Of a DNA stretch of 58,246 bases, positions 25,827 to 34,785 are shown one piece after another (the first letter of the stretch is position 1; each line of letters starts with the position of its first letter). The stretch is from contig PKZD01000058.1 of the NCBI GenBank assembly GCA_003133745.1, positions 47,903-106,148 on the forward strand, given 5' to 3'. A program made the position numbers and the translations under genes. This DNA comes from Candidatus Tyrphobacter aquilonaris. GTDB taxonomy: Bacteria > Vulcanimicrobiota > Vulcanimicrobiia > Vulcanimicrobiales > Vulcanimicrobiaceae. The notes beneath the pieces are model-generated. The model had not been told where the DNA came from and ran no database searches. It saw only the letters and a list, made by a program, of their open reading frames with translations.

Positions 25827-26396
25827 CTAGCTCGGAAGTATCGTGCGCGGCGCCGGGCATGCTCGAACGTCGTACGGCTCGTCGTCTTGCAACGGCTTCC
25901 ACACTTTCATCCAGCAGCGCCCGAGAAGCGAGCAGTAGCAGATCGAGATGCTCGCACCGCGGCGAACGGCAGCCCCTTGTAGCGCTGCGGCGAGACCGGG
26001 GAAACCGTGAAGCGAGATGGGTTCGTCGGTCACGCCGGCGCGGATGACCTCACCCGGCGAGATCGAGCGATACGTTCCGGTAGCGGTCTTGCCGCGCGTT
26101 GCCGGAAGCGGCGTGAGCATTGCAAGCACCGCCGAGCGCCACGAGCTCTGGGGCTTACCGTCCAAGGTGATCCAGGCGGAACGAATGAGCGCCGGTCCCA
26201 AGCCGTCGTTCGCCACTGAAAGCGAGAACGTCGACTCCGAACTCGTCACCGAGAACGTCAGGTAAGGCCAAACGGTCGCGCTGAACTGTTCGGAGATCAC
26301 GTGTGCCTGGTAGACCGATGCAATGGATGCGACGCCGCTGAGAACCAACGCAAAAACCGCGATCAGGAGGTCGAACCGAAGCGATTTCTCTCCCAC
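25827..26396 (-). CDS. Hypothetical membrane-anchored protein
   Basis: I do not recognise this 189-residue protein. A basic start (MGEKSLRFD) is followed by one TM helix (LLIAVFALVLSGVASIASV) and an extracytoplasmic part with short beta strands (YLTFSVTSSESTFSLSVAND). Four cysteines lie in the last 45 residues (SICYCSLLGRCW and RACPAP). It sits between kamA and the LOG gene with gaps of 9 and 3 nt, so it is translated in the same operon; no link to lysine metabolism is visible. Confidence 0.7.
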   Translation of the reverse strand: MGEKSLRFDLLIAVFALVLSGVASIASVYQAHVISEQFSATVWPYLTFSVTSSESTFSLSVANDGLGPALIRSAWITLDGKPQSSWRSAVLAMLTPLPATRGKTATGTYRSISPGEVIRAGVTDEPISLHGFPGLAAALQGAAVRRGASISICYCSLLGRCWMKVWKPLQDDEPYDVRACPAPRTILPS

Positions 26397-26405
26397 GCGT
26401 TGTTC

Positions 26406-27779
26406 CTACGCGACGACGAGCGCTTCGTCCCGCACGCCGGCGTTGCGGAGCGCCTCGTGGATCATCTCCTCACGAACCACCTCGTCCTTCCAGCGCTCGC
26501 GCGCCGCCGGCGAGAGTTGATCGATCGGATCGAAGTAGATGAAGGCCTTTCCGGGCTTCACCGACGGTGCCGCGTAGACGGCGATGCCGTTCTCGCGGTC
26601 GTAGCGTTCGTATGAGTGCACGTCGCGTTTGCCGCCGCCGCCCGGCGCGTCACAGACGAACGTCGGCGTGTTGAAGCCCGCGGTGCTGCCGCGCACGAAC
26701 TTCTCGACGTCGACGGCCGTCTGGATCGTCGTGCGCAGGTCCTCGACGCCTTTCACCATGTCGTGCATGTAGACGTAGTACGCATGCACGTGCACGTATC
26801 CCAGGCGCTTGACGAGGCGCTGCATTCGCTCCGGATCGTCGTTGACGCCGCGGATGAGCACCGACTGGTTGCGCACGAAGATGCCGCGCTCGAAGAGAAT
26901 GCGCAGCGCTCGCTGCGTGATCTCCGTGATCTCTTCGGGAGCGTTGAAATGCGTGTGCACGACGACGTCTTTGCCCATCGTGCGGCCACGGTCGACGATC
27001 GCGGTCAGCGCATCGACCCACGCGTGATCGGAGATGAGCTTCATCGGCATGATCGCCGGGCCTTTCGTCGCGAAGCGCATGCGGCGCACGTGTGGGATGT
27101 CGAGCAACGCGCTGCCGATCAACTCGAGGTTTTTCGGCGGCAACTGGTACGCGTCGCCGCCGGAGATGACGATGTCCTCCAACTCGGGACGGCTTGCGAT
27201 GTACGCGAACGCGTCGTGCCACTGCCTCGGCGTCTTCGCCAACCCGACTTTGTCGACGTTTTCGGTGTCGGGGCCGATCGCGTAACTGCGCGTGCAGAAG
27301 CGGCAGTAGACCGGACAGACCGTGAGCGGCAAGAAGAGTGCCTTGTCGACGTAGCGGTGCACGAGCCCCGGCACGGGCGAGTCGGCCTGTTCGTGCAACG
27401 AGTCGAGCGTCAGGCGTGGATGATCGGGAAGCAGCGCGGAGGCGACGGGAATGAACTGCCGCCGAATCGGATCCCGATACGGATCCTTCCAGTCGACAAG
27501 CGCGATTGCATACGGCGAGACGCGCACGGCCATCGGCGCCCGCTTGAATCCGAGTTCGGCGTCGCGGATGAACTCCGGCGAAGCGAGATCTCGAATCGTT
27601 TCAAGCAACTCTTCGGGCGTCTTGACGGAGTGGCGCTGCTGCCAGAGATGATCGAGAAACATCGTCTCATCGACATCGCGATAGGCGGGGATATGCCGCC
27701 AGAACTCGCCGCCCACGAGGTCGCGATAGGCGAATGTCTCGGGCGGAGCGGCCGGCTTTTCGTGGAGGATCTCAATCAT
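26406..27779 (-). CDS. kamA: Lysine 2,3-aminomutase (radical SAM)
   Basis: KamA converts L-lysine to L-beta-lysine using SAM, a 4Fe-4S cluster and PLP. The cluster cysteines are 155, 159 and 162 in CPVYCRFC, followed by TRSYAIG. VISGGDAYQLPPKNLELIG and RFATKGPAIMPMKL are family signatures, as are HTHFNAPEEITE and RNQSVLIRGVNDD. The 457-residue length and C-terminal extension fit bacterial KamA. It follows kdd with an ATGA overlap. KamA can also serve beta-lysine osmolyte synthesis with AblB, but the partner kdd points to catabolism. Confidence 0.93.
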   Translation of the reverse strand: MIEILHEKPAAPPETFAYRDLVGGEFWRHIPAYRDVDETMFLDHLWQQRHSVKTPEELLETIRDLASPEFIRDAELGFKRAPMAVRVSPYAIALVDWKDPYRDPIRRQFIPVASALLPDHPRLTLDSLHEQADSPVPGLVHRYVDKALFLPLTVCPVYCRFCTRSYAIGPDTENVDKVGLAKTPRQWHDAFAYIASRPELEDIVISGGDAYQLPPKNLELIGSALLDIPHVRRMRFATKGPAIMPMKLISDHAWVDALTAIVDRGRTMGKDVVVHTHFNAPEEITEITQRALRILFERGIFVRNQSVLIRGVNDDPERMQRLVKRLGYVHVHAYYVYMHDMVKGVEDLRTTIQTAVDVEKFVRGSTAGFNTPTFVCDAPGGGGKRDVHSYERYDRENGIAVYAAPSVKPGKAFIYFDPIDQLSPAARERWKDEVVREEMIHEALRNAGVRDEALVVA

Positions 27780-28840
27780 GAGCGCTTTCCGTAGATGTGT
27801 TCGAAGTGCTGTAGTATCGCCGGGTGCGAACGCAAGGTTTCAAGTGCGATCTGCGCGTGGTTGGGCGCGTAGCCGCTTCCGACGATCATCGTCACATCTT
27901 TGCCGAGCCCTTCGGCGCCGAGCGCGGCGGCCGTGAACGAGGTCGCCATCGAAAAGAAGTAGATGCGTCCGCCGTCCTTCGCGCAGAGGATCGAGGCGGC
28001 TTCCGTGCCCGGACAGTTCACGCAGTTGACCACCAAATCGGCGCCGTCGGGGGCGCTCGCAGTCACGCGTTCTGCAAGCCGCAGCGCGTCGCGCGCATCG
28101 GCCTCGACGAGCGCATCGACGAGATGCGCTTCCTTCAAGAGATGAGCGCCGCGCGTATCGGCCGACGGAACGACGCCGATGACGCGGCCGCGCTCGCCGA
28201 CGCGACGCTTCGCCTGCGCGCATGCGAGGATGCCGCTCTTGCCGTCGGCACCGATGATGACGACCGTATCCCCAGGCTCGCAGAGGCGGCGCACTTGTGC
28301 GGGCGCACCGGCAACGTCGAGGACTGCGAGCGCGACGCGATCGTCGAGGTCGTCGGGCAGCTTTGCCCACGCGCCGCTCTCGAAGAGCACCGCGCTTGCG
28401 CGCACGCGGATGCGCGCGGTCGCGAGATCGACCTCGAGGACTTCCTCTAACTGCAGCGGCGTGAGCGTGAGCGAGACGAGCGAGGCGATGCGGTCGCCGG
28501 GTTCCAACGCAATGCGCGCGCGCAACGCCGCACCGATCTCGCGAACGCGCCCCACGAACATGCCGCCCGAGCCGGTGACGGAATTGTGCTGTTTGCCGCG
28601 CTCCCGCACGGTCGCGAGGATGTGCTCGCCGATCGCATGCGCGTCACCGCCGCAGGCGTCACGGATCTGCGCAAAGGATGCCGAGTCGATGTTCAGCGCC
28701 TCGACCTCGCAGAGAATCTCGTTTTCACGCGCAACCGGCGTTGCGTCAAGACGCCACGCTGCTTGCGGGAGCGCGCCCTGCGGCTCGAGCACGCGGTGCG
28801 TGCCGAAGCGATCGGCCTTCGAGCCGACGGCGTTCGTCAT
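27776..28840 (-). CDS. kdd: L-erythro-3,5-diaminohexanoate dehydrogenase
   Basis: Kdd oxidatively deaminates 3,5-diaminohexanoate in the lysine degradation pathway. The protein is 354 residues and starts FGTHRVLEPQGALPQAAWRL, a Kdd hallmark. It has NIDSASFAQIRD, HNSVTGSGGMFVGRV, a Rossmann stretch (TVVIIGADGKSGILACAQAK) and VNCVNCPGTEAASIL, all typical of the family. Its start overlaps the lrp stop and its stop overlaps the kamA start, so the three are tightly coupled. The 5,6-aminomutase (KamDE), Kce and Kal that complete the route are not in this window. Confidence 0.9.
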   Translation of the reverse strand: MTNAVGSKADRFGTHRVLEPQGALPQAAWRLDATPVARENEILCEVEALNIDSASFAQIRDACGGDAHAIGEHILATVRERGKQHNSVTGSGGMFVGRVREIGAALRARIALEPGDRIASLVSLTLTPLQLEEVLEVDLATARIRVRASAVLFESGAWAKLPDDLDDRVALAVLDVAGAPAQVRRLCEPGDTVVIIGADGKSGILACAQAKRRVGERGRVIGVVPSADTRGAHLLKEAHLVDALVEADARDALRLAERVTASAPDGADLVVNCVNCPGTEAASILCAKDGGRIYFFSMATSFTAAALGAEGLGKDVTMIVGSGYAPNHAQIALETLRSHPAILQHFEHIYGKRS

Positions 28841-29316
28841 CGCTCGCCCACGGCAAGCGCGATGCCGCCGCGCTCGTACGGCGTCGAGAGGACGATCGTC
28901 GTGCGGGTGCGCGCCATTCCGGGCATCGTCTTCAGACGCGCGAGCAGGTCGTCGAGATGCTGCGTATCGCGTGTCACGATTTTGCAGAAGTAACTCTCCT
29001 CACCGGCGACCGAGTGCACCTCGCAGACTTCGGGCATTGCAGAGAGCCGCTCCATGAAATCGTCGTAATCGCAGTCCGGCAACGTGTAGCAACTGACGAA
29101 GGCGGTGAGCGCGCAGCCGAGGCGGCGGCTGTCGAGGCGCGCGCCGTAGCCGAGGATGAGGCCGCGACCCTCGAGCCGCTTCACTCGCTCGTGGACGGCC
29201 GGCGCCTTGAGCCCGACGATGCTCCCAAGCTCGGCGAAGGTCGCCCGTGCGTTGCGTTGAAGCGCGTCGAGCAGCCGGAGGTCGAGTTCGTCGATTTCGT
29301 TCGTAGTCGCAATCAT
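28837..29316 (-). CDS. Lrp/AsnC-family regulator
   Basis: This 159-residue regulator has an N-terminal helix-turn-helix (ELDLRLLDALQRNARATFAE, then LKAPAVHERVKRLEGRGLI) and a C-terminal RAM ligand domain (VCEVHSVAGEESYFCKIVTRD). It is the first gene of the kdd-kamA operon and overlaps kdd by ATGA, so it is probably a lysine-responsive local regulator that controls its own operon. This ligand is inferred from context. The start codon lies only 15 nt from the divergent peptide-binding lipoprotein gene, so the regulator could act on both. Confidence 0.9.
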   Translation of the reverse strand: MIATTNEIDELDLRLLDALQRNARATFAELGSIVGLKAPAVHERVKRLEGRGLILGYGARLDSRRLGCALTAFVSCYTLPDCDYDDFMERLSAMPEVCEVHSVAGEESYFCKIVTRDTQHLDDLLARLKTMPGMARTRTTIVLSTPYERGGIALAVGER

Positions 29317-29331
29317 ATTCGGAGAATGTCG

Positions 29332-30966
29332 ATGAGTGGCGTAAAGATGTTCGGGAAGAACAGCCTAACACGCCGCATTTGTTCGGCGCAAGCTCTGGCG
29401 ATGGCGCTCCTCCTCTCGTGCTGCTCGGGGCCCCAGGCGCTGCCGCTTGATACGCTCCGCTTCGACCTCGCCGCCGATCCAACGACGCTGGACCCCCTCT
29501 TCCTCCACCCGGACGCCGCCTCGGTCGAGCAGCAGATCGCGCGCCTCCTCTTCGAGCCCTTCATCGACCTCGATCCGCGCGGCCGTCCCGTCCCCGAACT
29601 GCTGACGCAAATCCCGACGCTCGCCAACGGTGGTCTCTCCCGCGACGATCGGACGATCACGTATCATCTGCGCCCGAACGTGCGATGGAGCGACGGCGTC
29701 GCCGTGACGAGCGCCGACGTGCTCTTCACGCTGCACGCGATTCTCGATCCGCGCAATCCCGTTCGCTCGCACGAGGGCTACGATCTCATCGACCGGGCCT
29801 CGGCGCCGGATGCGCATACCGTCGTCTTCCATTTGAAGCACGCGTGGGCGCCCGCGGTCATGACCTATTTCTCTTACGGTTTCTCGCCGCAGTTCGTGCT
29901 GCCGGCGCATCTCCTGCGCGCGCAAGCACCGCTCGCGCAGGCTGCGTTCGGCTCGGCTCCGAGCGTCGTCGACGGGCCGTATCGGTTTGTGTCGTGGTGG
30001 CGCGGCGAAGGATTGCGCCTGCAAGCGAACCCGCGCTACTGGCGCGGTACTCCGCAGGTGAAGAACCTCGATCTGCGCATCATCCCGGATCCGTCGACAA
30101 ACCTCATCATGCTGCAAACCGGACAACTCGATTGGAATCTCGTCGCGCCGGTACAATGGGCGCTGCTGCGCGGGCGTCCGCATCTGCGGTTCGTGCGCGT
30201 CCCCACGGCCGTCGTCGCCGGGATCGCGATCAACGTATCGCATCCACCGCTCGACGACGTTCGCGTGCGCCGCGCGATCGCGATGTCGGTCGACCGCGCC
30301 GGCATCACGCTGCGCATCACGCTCGGGCGCTATCCCGTCACCGACATGATCCAGCCGCAGTTCTCCTGGGCCTATGATGCGCGGGTGCGCGAACCGGGAT
30401 ACGATCCGAGCGGAGCGGATGCGTTGCTCGATGCGGCCGGCTGGCGGCGCGACCCGGACGGCATGCGCCGCAAAGACGGGAAGCCGATGCAACTCGTCTA
30501 CGTCGCCTTTCCCGAGACGGCGAGCGGCGTTCGCATCGCCACCGAAGTGCAGGAGGAGTTGCGCAGGCGCGGCATCGACGTCGAGATCAAGAGCATCAGC
30601 AACGCGCAGCTTTTCTTGCCGATCACGGGAACGCTCGCGACCGGGAACTTCGATCTCGCGTACGTTCCCTGGACGATGGGCGTCGATCCCGACGATTCGA
30701 GTGTGCTCGGCTGTCATGGACCCTCGAACTACATGCGCTTTTGCGATCCGCAGGTGGACGCGCTCGAGCGTGAGGCGCTCGGGGCAACCTCACAAGCGCA
30801 ACGCAAGGCGCTCTATTCCCGAATCGCGCAAATCGTGGCCGCGCAGGTTCCGATCCTCTATCTCTTCAACGCGGATTACATCTACGCATATCGCGATCGC
30901 TTGCGCGGTTTCTCGCCGAACGCGTTTCTGCCGACATGGAATGCCTACGACTGGCGATTACGCTGA
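29332..30966 (+). CDS. Peptide-type extracellular solute-binding protein (family 5), lipoprotein
   Basis: This binds oligopeptides or similar solutes for an ABC importer. The signal sequence ends at LLLSCCSG, a lipobox. The mature protein has DPTTLDPLFL, the RDDRTITYHLRPNVRWSDGV pattern of OppA/DppA proteins, DGPYRFVSWW, and DDVRVRRAIAMSVDR. ATG 29332 is used because GGAG (29321-29324) is 7 nt upstream; ATG 29347 is an alternative. 544 residues. No permease or ATPase genes are beside it, so it works with a transporter encoded elsewhere. The stop overlaps the convergent FUSC gene by 9 nt. Confidence 0.9.
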   Translation: MSGVKMFGKNSLTRRICSAQALAMALLLSCCSGPQALPLDTLRFDLAADPTTLDPLFLHPDAASVEQQIARLLFEPFIDLDPRGRPVPELLTQIPTLANGGLSRDDRTITYHLRPNVRWSDGVAVTSADVLFTLHAILDPRNPVRSHEGYDLIDRASAPDAHTVVFHLKHAWAPAVMTYFSYGFSPQFVLPAHLLRAQAPLAQAAFGSAPSVVDGPYRFVSWWRGEGLRLQANPRYWRGTPQVKNLDLRIIPDPSTNLIMLQTGQLDWNLVAPVQWALLRGRPHLRFVRVPTAVVAGIAINVSHPPLDDVRVRRAIAMSVDRAGITLRITLGRYPVTDMIQPQFSWAYDARVREPGYDPSGADALLDAAGWRRDPDGMRRKDGKPMQLVYVAFPETASGVRIATEVQEELRRRGIDVEIKSISNAQLFLPITGTLATGNFDLAYVPWTMGVDPDDSSVLGCHGPSNYMRFCDPQVDALEREALGATSQAQRKALYSRIAQIVAAQVPILYLFNADYIYAYRDRLRGFSPNAFLPTWNAYDWRLR

Positions 30967-33063
30967 GCGGCGTTTCCTCTCGGGCGGCTTGAGCAGTTCG
31001 GCGAGTGTGTTGACCGCGTCGACGAGAATGTCACACTCGGAGAGGATGACACCGGCGTCGGGGTCCGCCGCTTCGTTGAGTTGATCTTCGGCAGCGCGGT
31101 AGAGGTCGCGCAATGCGGGCATGGAGCCCAACGATTTTCCGCTGCGAAGGATTTCGGCGCATGCGCGAAGCGCGCCGTCGACGCCGTCACGAAGCGGCGC
31201 GAGCATCGGCCGCGCGATCGGTGCGGCGGTCTCGATGTAACCGTTCAGCGCGAGCTGTGCCAAACCCAAGCGCTGCGTCGCAGCGAGAACGCCGAGCGCC
31301 ACGTTCGTCGGAAGCACGTGCGTCTGCTTGGGCTCGGCGAGCATCGCATCGACCGATGCCTCGGCATGCGCGCGCTCTTGCCACGCGCGGCTCTGCAGCT
31401 CGCGCAAGCGCTTCGGATTTCTCGACGCCGGATCGACGTACGCGTCGAGCAAAGCCGAAATGTACTTGCGGTAGGCGTCGAGTTGCTCGGCGAGGAGCAC
31501 GCGCATGCGCCCCGACTCCCACGTCGGCCAGGCGAGATACGCGAGCGCGGCGAGCGCCGCGCCGACGAGCGTCGCAAGCGCACGCGTGACGACGGCGTCG
31601 TGCTCCGGCGTGCCGATCAGCGCAAGCAGAAAGACGACGTACGCGGTGACGGTCGCCGTGTAGACCGCGTAGTTGAGCCCGAAGACGAAGTACCCGAGCG
31701 CCGCAAAGAGGATCGCAAGATCCGCATCGAGATTCTGTGACGGGTGCAGCTCGGTGACGATGACCGTCGCGAGCACGGCTCCGAGAAGCGTTCCGACGAT
31801 GCGCGCAACGCCACGCGTAAACGTCGTTCGGAAATCCGGGCGGAGCACGAGCAGCGCGGTCATCGGAACCCAGTAACCGCGCTGAAGCGGTCCGAGACGC
31901 GCCACCGCCATCGCGATCCCGAGCGTGACCGCCATTCGAGCGGCATGGCGGCCGAACGGGGAGTCGAGACCGAGATTCGCGCGCAACGTGAGCCACGTCT
32001 CTTGCAGCGATGGGAAGAACGGTCGCGGTTGCGGGCGCGTGGGCTCGGGTGCGAGATTTCCGTGCGCCGGCATCGACGCGTTTTTCCATGCGCTGCGCAT
32101 CTGGCCGAGCAATGCCTGCGCTTGGCTGCGTGCGTGTTTCCCGATCGCGCCGGGCAGCGGGTCGAGCGCGGCGGCCGCGCTCTCGGCACGCTTCCATTCG
32201 TACCCGATCGTCTTCGGAGCGCGCGCCTCGTGCAATGCCTCGGCGATCTCTTCCAACAGCGGAGCGACCGCTTCGCCGAACTCACCGATCGCACGCACCT
32301 TCTGCGGGTCGTCGCGCCGCTCGTATCGATAGCGATCGGTCATGAGTCCGGCGAGGCTCGCACGAACGCGCTCCGCTTCGTCGAGCAATGTTTGGAACGC
32401 GGCGATGTCACCACGGCGAGAAAACGGCGCGGGGTCGCTGAGAATCTCGCGCACGCTCGCGATCGCTTGTGGATGCGGCGCACCCGGGGCGCCCTCGCAG
32501 AGGAGATTCGCGTACGCGCCGAGCGCGCGATACGCATCGCCGAGGACGTGCCGCTCCGCGGAGTACCGCCGCGTCGGCCAGAGGACGACGAGAAGAAGCG
32601 TCTGCTCGATTCCGCCGGCAAGCACGAGCAACGCTTGCATCGGAACGATCGAAGCGTTGTTCCCGGCAAACGCGTCGGCGATCACGAGCGCGACGACGGA
32701 GTTCAATCCCACGGCGGACGCAGCGGGACCGAGGCTGGAGAGCAGGCCGTAGAGATAGCCCCAGAGCGCAACCGTCACGATCATCGCGATCGTCGCGTGC
32801 GCGGCGAAACCGCCGACGAGCGTCGAGAGTGCCATGCCGAATGCGGTGCACAGCATCGCGGCGGCGCGCGTCCGGTAGACGCCTTGCTGTGACGCGAACC
32901 CGGTCGAGAGCGCGCCGAGCGCGGCCGATATTCCGTACTGCGGTTGGTGAACGATCAGCGAAACGAAGAGAGGGATCGCGACGCCGATCGAACAGCGCAA
33001 CGCGAAGCCGCGCTCGAAGTTTGAGAAATCGAGTTTGAATGCGGCCCTTGCCGAATGGATCAA
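30958..33063 (-). CDS. FUSC-family membrane protein (aromatic acid exporter-like, YccS type)
   Basis: The 701-residue protein has two membrane halves, each with about six TM segments, separated and followed by cytoplasmic helical regions. The first half begins LRCSIGVAIPLFVSLIVHQP; the second has FGRHAARMAVTLGIAMAVARL and GYWVPMTALLVLRPDF, a FUSC signature. YccS, YhfK and AaeB proteins share this layout and are thought to export aromatic acids or other anions. It lies 10 nt downstream of pntB, so it is co-transcribed with the transhydrogenase. Confidence 0.85.
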   Translation of the reverse strand: MIHSARAAFKLDFSNFERGFALRCSIGVAIPLFVSLIVHQPQYGISAALGALSTGFASQQGVYRTRAAAMLCTAFGMALSTLVGGFAAHATIAMIVTVALWGYLYGLLSSLGPAASAVGLNSVVALVIADAFAGNNASIVPMQALLVLAGGIEQTLLLVVLWPTRRYSAERHVLGDAYRALGAYANLLCEGAPGAPHPQAIASVREILSDPAPFSRRGDIAAFQTLLDEAERVRASLAGLMTDRYRYERRDDPQKVRAIGEFGEAVAPLLEEIAEALHEARAPKTIGYEWKRAESAAAALDPLPGAIGKHARSQAQALLGQMRSAWKNASMPAHGNLAPEPTRPQPRPFFPSLQETWLTLRANLGLDSPFGRHAARMAVTLGIAMAVARLGPLQRGYWVPMTALLVLRPDFRTTFTRGVARIVGTLLGAVLATVIVTELHPSQNLDADLAILFAALGYFVFGLNYAVYTATVTAYVVFLLALIGTPEHDAVVTRALATLVGAALAALAYLAWPTWESGRMRVLLAEQLDAYRKYISALLDAYVDPASRNPKRLRELQSRAWQERAHAEASVDAMLAEPKQTHVLPTNVALGVLAATQRLGLAQLALNGYIETAAPIARPMLAPLRDGVDGALRACAEILRSGKSLGSMPALRDLYRAAEDQLNEAADPDAGVILSECDILVDAVNTLAELLKPPERKRRSA

Positions 33064-33073
33064 ACCGGGCGGC

Positions 33074-34471
33074 TCACAGCTCCTTCACCGCGGCGGTGAG
33101 CGCGTCGACCGAGGCTTTCGCGTCGCCGAAGAGCATCGAGCAGTTCGGGAGCTCGTAGAGCGGGTTCTCGATGCCCGCGAAACCCGAGCGCATCGAGCGC
33201 TTGAGGACCACGACGTTCGCTGCTTTGTCGACGTCGAGGATCGGCATACCGTAGATCGGAGAGCTTTTCACGGTGCGCGCGGCGGGGTTCGTCACGTCGT
33301 TTGCACCGATGACGAGCGCGACGTCGGCCGTAGGAAACTCGGCGTTCGCCGCGTCGAGATCGAGGAGTTGTTCGTACGGCACGTTTGCTTCGGCGAGCAG
33401 GACGTTCATGTGTCCCGGCATGCGCCCCGCGACCGGATGGATTGCGTAGAGCACCTTCACGTCACGCTTCTCGAGTTGATCGGCGAGCGCTTTGACGCCA
33501 TGCTGCGCTTGCGCGACAGCCATCCCGTACCCCGGAACGAACATGACTTTCGATGCGTAGGCGAGCATCGCGGCAACGTCGTCGACGGAGACGCTACGCA
33601 CGTTCTGTGGTGCTCCGCCCGCAGCCGCCGGCTCCGTGCCGCCGCCCGCACCGAATGCGCCGAAGAGCACGTTCGTGAGCGAGCGGTTCATCGCGCGGCT
33701 CATGTCGATCGTGAGAATGGTACCGCTCGCGCCGACGAGCGCTCCGCAGATAATGAGCAGCGTGCTCGAAAGCTCGAATCCCGTGATGGCAACGGCGACG
33801 CCGGTTGCGGAGTTGAGCAGCGAGATGACGACCGGCATGTCCGCTCCACCGATCGGCAGCACGAAGAGAATGCCGAGCAGCAGCGCCGCGACGAGCAGAG
33901 CCGGATAGGTCCACGGCGGGACGACACCGAGATGCGCGATGAACCATCCGAGCAGTCCAAGAATCGCGAGCGCGACGAAACCATTGACGATCTGCTGACC
34001 TACGTACGTGATCGGGCGCCCGGTCATGAGTTCTTGCAGTTTGGCAAACGCGATGAGCGAGCCGGCGAAGCTGACCGCGCCGATGACCGCCGAGAGTGCA
34101 AGCGAAACCGCGACGACCGGGTCGAGCGCCTGCACTCCGTTCGCCCGCGAAACCACGAGCTCGACCGTCGAAACGAGGGCTGCCGCGCCGCCGCCGGCGC
34201 CGTTGTAGAGCGCGACCATCTGCGGCATCGCGGTCATCTTGACGCGCACGGCCGCGACGACACCGATCGCTCCGCCGACTGCGATGCCGATCGCAATCGC
34301 CCACCATCCAACGCCCATCGTCTGCACGAGCACGACGACGAGCGCAATGAGCATGCCGACCGCGGCGAGCCGGTTGCCGAAGCGCGCGGTCGGCGGCGCG
34401 TTCAGGAAGTGCAGGCCGCCGATAAAGAGTGCGATCGCCAGCAGATCGAGCAGTGCAAACGCCACGGTCAT
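33074..34471 (-). CDS. pntB: NAD(P) transhydrogenase subunit beta
   Basis: PntB carries the NADP-binding domain and half of the proton channel of proton-translocating transhydrogenase. The 465-residue protein has eight or nine TM segments with MPQMVALYNGAGGGAAALV and ASGTILTIDMSRAMNRSL, then the soluble domain III with MFVPGYGMAVAQAQHGVK, YAIHPVAGRMPGHMNVLLAE and VALVIGANDVTNPAAR. ATG 34471 overlaps the stop of pntAb by ATGA. The three-gene split pntAa-pntAb-pntB is common in alphaproteobacteria and actinobacteria. Confidence 0.95.
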   Translation of the reverse strand: MTVAFALLDLLAIALFIGGLHFLNAPPTARFGNRLAAVGMLIALVVVLVQTMGVGWWAIAIGIAVGGAIGVVAAVRVKMTAMPQMVALYNGAGGGAAALVSTVELVVSRANGVQALDPVVAVSLALSAVIGAVSFAGSLIAFAKLQELMTGRPITYVGQQIVNGFVALAILGLLGWFIAHLGVVPPWTYPALLVAALLLGILFVLPIGGADMPVVISLLNSATGVAVAITGFELSSTLLIICGALVGASGTILTIDMSRAMNRSLTNVLFGAFGAGGGTEPAAAGGAPQNVRSVSVDDVAAMLAYASKVMFVPGYGMAVAQAQHGVKALADQLEKRDVKVLYAIHPVAGRMPGHMNVLLAEANVPYEQLLDLDAANAEFPTADVALVIGANDVTNPAARTVKSSPIYGMPILDVDKAANVVVLKRSMRSGFAGIENPLYELPNCSMLFGDAKASVDALTAAVKEL

Positions 34472-34785
34472 CCGCGCGGATTTCCCTTGCGTCGGAACAT
34501 CTGCAGCATTCGCTCCGTGACCGCGAAGCCGCCGAAGACATTGATGGCTCCTAGTGCGACCGCGACGGTTGCGAGGGTCGTAAACAGCGGGCCGTGCAGC
34601 GGCGTGCCGAACAGCGCGGCGACGACGACGATCGCACCGACGAGCACGATGCCGTGGATCGCGTTCGTTGCCGACATCAACGGCGTGTGCAGCGTCGTCG
34701 GAACCTTCGAGATCACCTCGAAGCCGACGAAAACTGCGAGCACGAGCACCGTCAGCAACTGGAGCAGATGAGAGATATCGGTCAT
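34468..34785 (-). CDS. pntAb: NAD(P) transhydrogenase subunit alpha, membrane part
   Basis: This 105-residue subunit supplies the membrane segment that in E. coli is the C-terminus of PntA. It has three TM helices (LLTVLVLAVFVGFEVI; GIVLVGAIVVVAALFG; LATVAVALGAINVFGGFAV) and the PLMSATNAIHGI motif. ATG 34785 follows GGAGGA and overlaps the pntAa stop by ATGA; an in-frame upstream start at 34827 would add an Arg-rich non-homologous leader. Confidence 0.93.
   Translation of the reverse strand: MTDISHLLQLLTVLVLAVFVGFEVISKVPTTLHTPLMSATNAIHGIVLVGAIVVVAALFGTPLHGPLFTTLATVAVALGAINVFGGFAVTERMLQMFRRKGNPRG

Noticed and set aside
26616-27794. 392-codon plus-strand frame across kamA
   Set aside because: Antisense to KamA with its iron-sulfur motif; no motif in the shadow frame.
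28678-29325. Long N-terminal extension of the peptide-binding protein into kdd and lrp
   Set aside because: The signal peptide starts only at 29332-29347; upstream is antisense to real genes.
33035-34771. 578-codon plus-strand frame across pntB and pntAb
   Set aside because: The transhydrogenase subunits on the minus strand are clear; this product is a run of charged residues.
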